Origin: Litorimonas cladophorae
GTDB lineage: Bacteria > Pseudomonadota > Alphaproteobacteria > Caulobacterales > Maricaulaceae
Reading direction: 5' to 3'
Length of the DNA: 64,000 bases
Assembly: GCF_014652455.1 (NCBI RefSeq)
Contig: NZ_BMYV01000002.1
Coordinates: 434,001-498,000 of the forward strand
Below the pieces are notes generated by a model. It worked only from the letters and a program-made list of their open reading frames with translations, made no database searches and was not told the origin of the DNA. Shown here piece by piece: positions 61,717 to 64,000 of this stretch (positions within the stretch are counted from its first letter, which is position 1; each line of letters starts with the position of its first letter). The position numbers and the translations under genes are program-made.

Positions 61717-63402
61717 ATGAGAAAAACAATCTGGATGTCACTTGGCGCCAGTCTAGCTTTGCTAGCCTGTGCACCCAAAGCCGAAGACGTAAAAGCTGTT
61801 GAAACGACCTCACCGATCAGCACAGCGAACATGTCTGAAATCGTCAAAATTTTGGCGTCTGATGAATTTGAAGGTCGCGCACCTGGCACTGCCGGCGAGA
61901 CCAAAACGGTCAATTATTTGATTGAGCGTTTTGAAGACCTCGGTATAGAGCCGGGTGGACGCAATGGCGGATGGACCGATCCCGTAACGCTTAACCGTTC
62001 AATGGTCACCGATATTCGCAGCTTGAATGTGATGCAGGGCGAAACTGTCATAAATATAGAGCAGGGCAAAGATATTGAGATCAGTTCGGCCAATCCGCGT
62101 GACGTGATTGCGGTCAAAGAGGCGCCGATTGTGTTTGTTGGCTTTGGGGCCAGCGCTCCAGAACGGGAATGGGATGATTTTGGCGATATTGATCTGACGG
62201 GAAAAGTAGCCTTGTTCCTCGTGAATGATCCCGACTTCGGCGTCGCCGATGATCATCCTGTGAGCGGCGTTTTTGGCGGCCGCCGCATGACCTATTATGG
62301 TCGCTGGATGTATAAATATGAAGAAGCGGCCCGACGCGGTGCGGTTGCCGCATTAGTCATCCACGAGCCGAAAGCCGCTGGGTATGGTTGGAATGTCGCC
62401 GCATCCTCCCCGGGCGAAAACTACGCGGTGGCATCAACGGGCCCCGCCAAATCTGGTTTGGATTTACAGGGCTGGCTGCATGAAGACATGGCAAAAAAAT
62501 GGGTCGCACAAGCCGGACATGACTTGGACGATTTACGCGCCGCCGCTCGCAATAGAGATTTCACAGCCTTCACGTTAAACGACTTGCGCTTCAACGCCGA
62601 TCTGGGCCTCTCCGTCGAGACGGTAGAGAGCCAGAATGTCTTGGGGAAAATCACGGGCACGGAGCGCCCAGATGAGACGATCATGTTGTCGGGTCACTGG
62701 GACGCCTATGGCATGGGTGAGCCTGACGCGCAGGGACGTACGGTTATGCCTGGCGCAAATGATGATGCATTGGGTCTCGCAGGCATTATAGAAATTGCGC
62801 GCAATCTCAAGGCCGAACCCGCTTTGGAACGTTCCGTTATCTTCGCGGCTTGGACCGCAGAGGAAAGCGGTTTGTTGGGCTCTGAGGCCTATGCTCAGAA
62901 CCCAATCTATCCGCTTGAGACCACGGTCGCGAATTTGACCTTGGATATTTTACAAACCGCGGGCCTTGCCCATGACGTAATCCAAGTCGGCGAAGGCCAA
63001 AGTGAGTTGGAAGAGATGATGGCGGCGACAGCGGCGACCCAAGGTCGTGTCGTCTCTCCAGAAGGCCTGCCTGAGAATGGCCTATTCTTTCGTGCCGACC
63101 ATTTTTCAATGGCGCGCCGCGGCGTGCCCGTTCTGTTGATCATGGGGATTGCGGGCGGATCGGACCTAAAAGACGGAGGGCGCGACGCAGGCGATGCATG
63201 GGTCAAAGGTTATATTGATAATCGCTACCACAATCAAAATGATGCGTGGGACGCGAATTGGGATCTGCGCGGCGCGGCGCAAGATGTAGAGCTATTTTTG
63301 GACATGACACGAGAGCTTGGAAATTCTGATGCTTGGCCCGCGTTGAAGCCGACTTCGGAATTTGTTGGTCTTCGCGAAGCCAGCGCAGAGGCTCGGAAAT
63401 AG
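61717..63402 (+). CDS. M28-family zinc peptidase, secreted lipoprotein
   Basis: 561 residues with lipobox SLALLAC. M28 catalytic motifs: SGHWDAYG (His/Asp zinc ligands), PGANDDALGLAGIIEIA (Asp bridging zinc), WTAEESGLLGS (catalytic Glu pair) and a late FRADHFSMARRGVPVLLI (His ligand). Probably an aminopeptidase or carboxypeptidase acting in the periplasm or at the outer membrane. A PA-like domain lies between residues 140 and 240 (AVKEAPIVFVGFGASAPEREWDDFGDIDLTGKVALF). Located between the efflux adaptor and the outer-membrane component, on the other strand. Confidence 0.92.
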   Translation: MRKTIWMSLGASLALLACAPKAEDVKAVETTSPISTANMSEIVKILASDEFEGRAPGTAGETKTVNYLIERFEDLGIEPGGRNGGWTDPVTLNRSMVTDIRSLNVMQGETVINIEQGKDIEISSANPRDVIAVKEAPIVFVGFGASAPEREWDDFGDIDLTGKVALFLVNDPDFGVADDHPVSGVFGGRRMTYYGRWMYKYEEAARRGAVAALVIHEPKAAGYGWNVAASSPGENYAVASTGPAKSGLDLQGWLHEDMAKKWVAQAGHDLDDLRAAARNRDFTAFTLNDLRFNADLGLSVETVESQNVLGKITGTERPDETIMLSGHWDAYGMGEPDAQGRTVMPGANDDALGLAGIIEIARNLKAEPALERSVIFAAWTAEESGLLGSEAYAQNPIYPLETTVANLTLDILQTAGLAHDVIQVGEGQSELEEMMAATAATQGRVVSPEGLPENGLFFRADHFSMARRGVPVLLIMGIAGGSDLKDGGRDAGDAWVKGYIDNRYHNQNDAWDANWDLRGAAQDVELFLDMTRELGNSDAWPALKPTSEFVGLREASAEARK

Positions 63403-63408
63403 GCGACG

Positions 63409-64000
63409 CTAAATAAATCCAGCGATCGCCTCATTCGCCGTAATCACTGTCTGCAGCAAGGCGGCTTTGGTTCGGATGAGTGAGGCATCAATACTGTTCA
63501 CGCGGGTTTGAACCTGCAGCACATCTAGAAGCGAACTCTCGCCCAGATCAAATTGGATGGATTCCAGCCGAAGCGCTTCATTCGCCGCATCCGAGGATAG
63601 CTCAAGATTTACCAAAGTGCGTTTCAGCGTTTCTGCACGATCATAGGCGTCCGTGATTTCTGCCATCGCCAGACGTAAACGTTGTTCATAGGACAGCAGA
63701 GAAACGTCCAGATTGGCCTGCGCGGAATCAATGCCTGCCTCTATCGCGCCGCCATCGAACAAGACCTGAGACAGGCTTGCGCCCAAGCGCGCGATGTAAT
63801 CGCCCGGATCAAATAAATCTTTGAAGGCCGATCCTGATGATAAGCTACCCGACAGACCAAGGCTCGGCCACTTTGCGAGTTTTGCGCCTTGAAGCGACGC
63901 AACTCGTCCCGCCAACTGTGCGCGCGCGGCGATAATGTCGGGACGCCGTTCCAATATGGCAGCAGGTAAATCCCGAGCCGGTAATGCGTTTGGGGTATTT
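63409..64000 (-). CDS. RND efflux outer membrane channel (OprM/NodT-like), 5' part beyond window
   Basis: C-terminal ~197 residues of an outer membrane factor, open to the right edge; the frame continues upstream of the ERRPDI motif (ILERRPDIIAARAQLAGRVASLQGAKLAKWPSLGLSGSLSSG), which is the standard second-repeat opening of this family, so no start is seen in the window. Then helical QANLDVSLLSYEQRLRLAMAEITDAYDRAETLKRTLVN and DLGESSLLDVLQVQTRVN. Completes the RND pump encoded at 56967-61429, although the M28 gene separates them. Confidence 0.9.
   Translation of the reverse strand, partial: NTPNALPARDLPAAILERRPDIIAARAQLAGRVASLQGAKLAKWPSLGLSGSLSSGSAFKDLFDPGDYIARLGASLSQVLFDGGAIEAGIDSAQANLDVSLLSYEQRLRLAMAEITDAYDRAETLKRTLVNLELSSDAANEALRLESIQFDLGESSLLDVLQVQTRVNSIDASLIRTKAALLQTVITANEAIAGFI

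Overview
The window is about 64 kb of chromosome from a Gram-negative alphaproteobacterium of intermediate GC, probably a marine, Hyphomonas/Maricaulis-like lineage. The class rests on a complete PhyR/NepR/EcfG general stress module with EcfG-type promoters, on an imuA-imuB-dnaE2 cassette behind a GAAC-N7-GAAC SOS box (the alphaproteobacterial type), and on several HWE/HisKA_2 kinases. The family-level guess is inference. No IS element, prophage or CRISPR array was recognised.

Layout. 1-9.2 kb: end of a sodium/solute symporter; a flavin amine oxidase and an acyl-CoA ligase in one operon; a radical SAM/UdgX-type DNA repair pair; a Crp/Fnr regulator; a P1-family peptidase; tRNA-Arg(ACG). 9.7-27.7 kb: an exopolysaccharide-type locus. 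It opens with a PAS-kinase-receiver-Hpt hybrid kinase and a LuxO/SypG-like sigma-54 activator. Around these lie a TolC-like lipoprotein, an MBOAT/SGNH O-acetylation pair, a large membrane GT-C-like protein, a flippase, a GT2-STAS fusion, a secreted beta-sandwich protein, a glycoside-hydrolase-like protein lacking its acid/base Glu, and a GT4. I see sigma-54-like promoters in front of all three transcription units and LuxO-box-like dyads (TTGCAWWWTGCAA) upstream of them, so the locus looks like a self-contained signal-to-polysaccharide circuit, analogous in logic to Vibrio syp control but with different structural genes.

28.2-38.7 kb: a Pho regulon (11-bp-phased PHO boxes, porin, pstSCAB, phoU), then lipid and phosphoester genes (DAG-kinase-like, calcineurin-like phosphoesterase, cardiolipin synthase-like, EEP phosphatase).

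38.7-51.4 kb: the general stress response island. nepR-ecfG-kinase and phyR are divergent. They are surrounded by small envelope or stress proteins (a DUF883 protein, a holin-like protein, a 47-aa and a 56-aa membrane protein, a DUF2945 protein, a DUF2383 protein, an MscS channel, topoisomerase IB), two more HWE kinases, a lone receiver and a second Crp/Fnr regulator. Several of these genes carry recognisable GGAAC-N16/17-CGTT/CGTA promoters.

51.5-64 kb: the SOS mutasome imuA-imuB-dnaE2, an RND efflux permease and adaptor, a secreted M28 peptidase lipoprotein, and the start-truncated end of an outer-membrane efflux protein that runs off the right edge.
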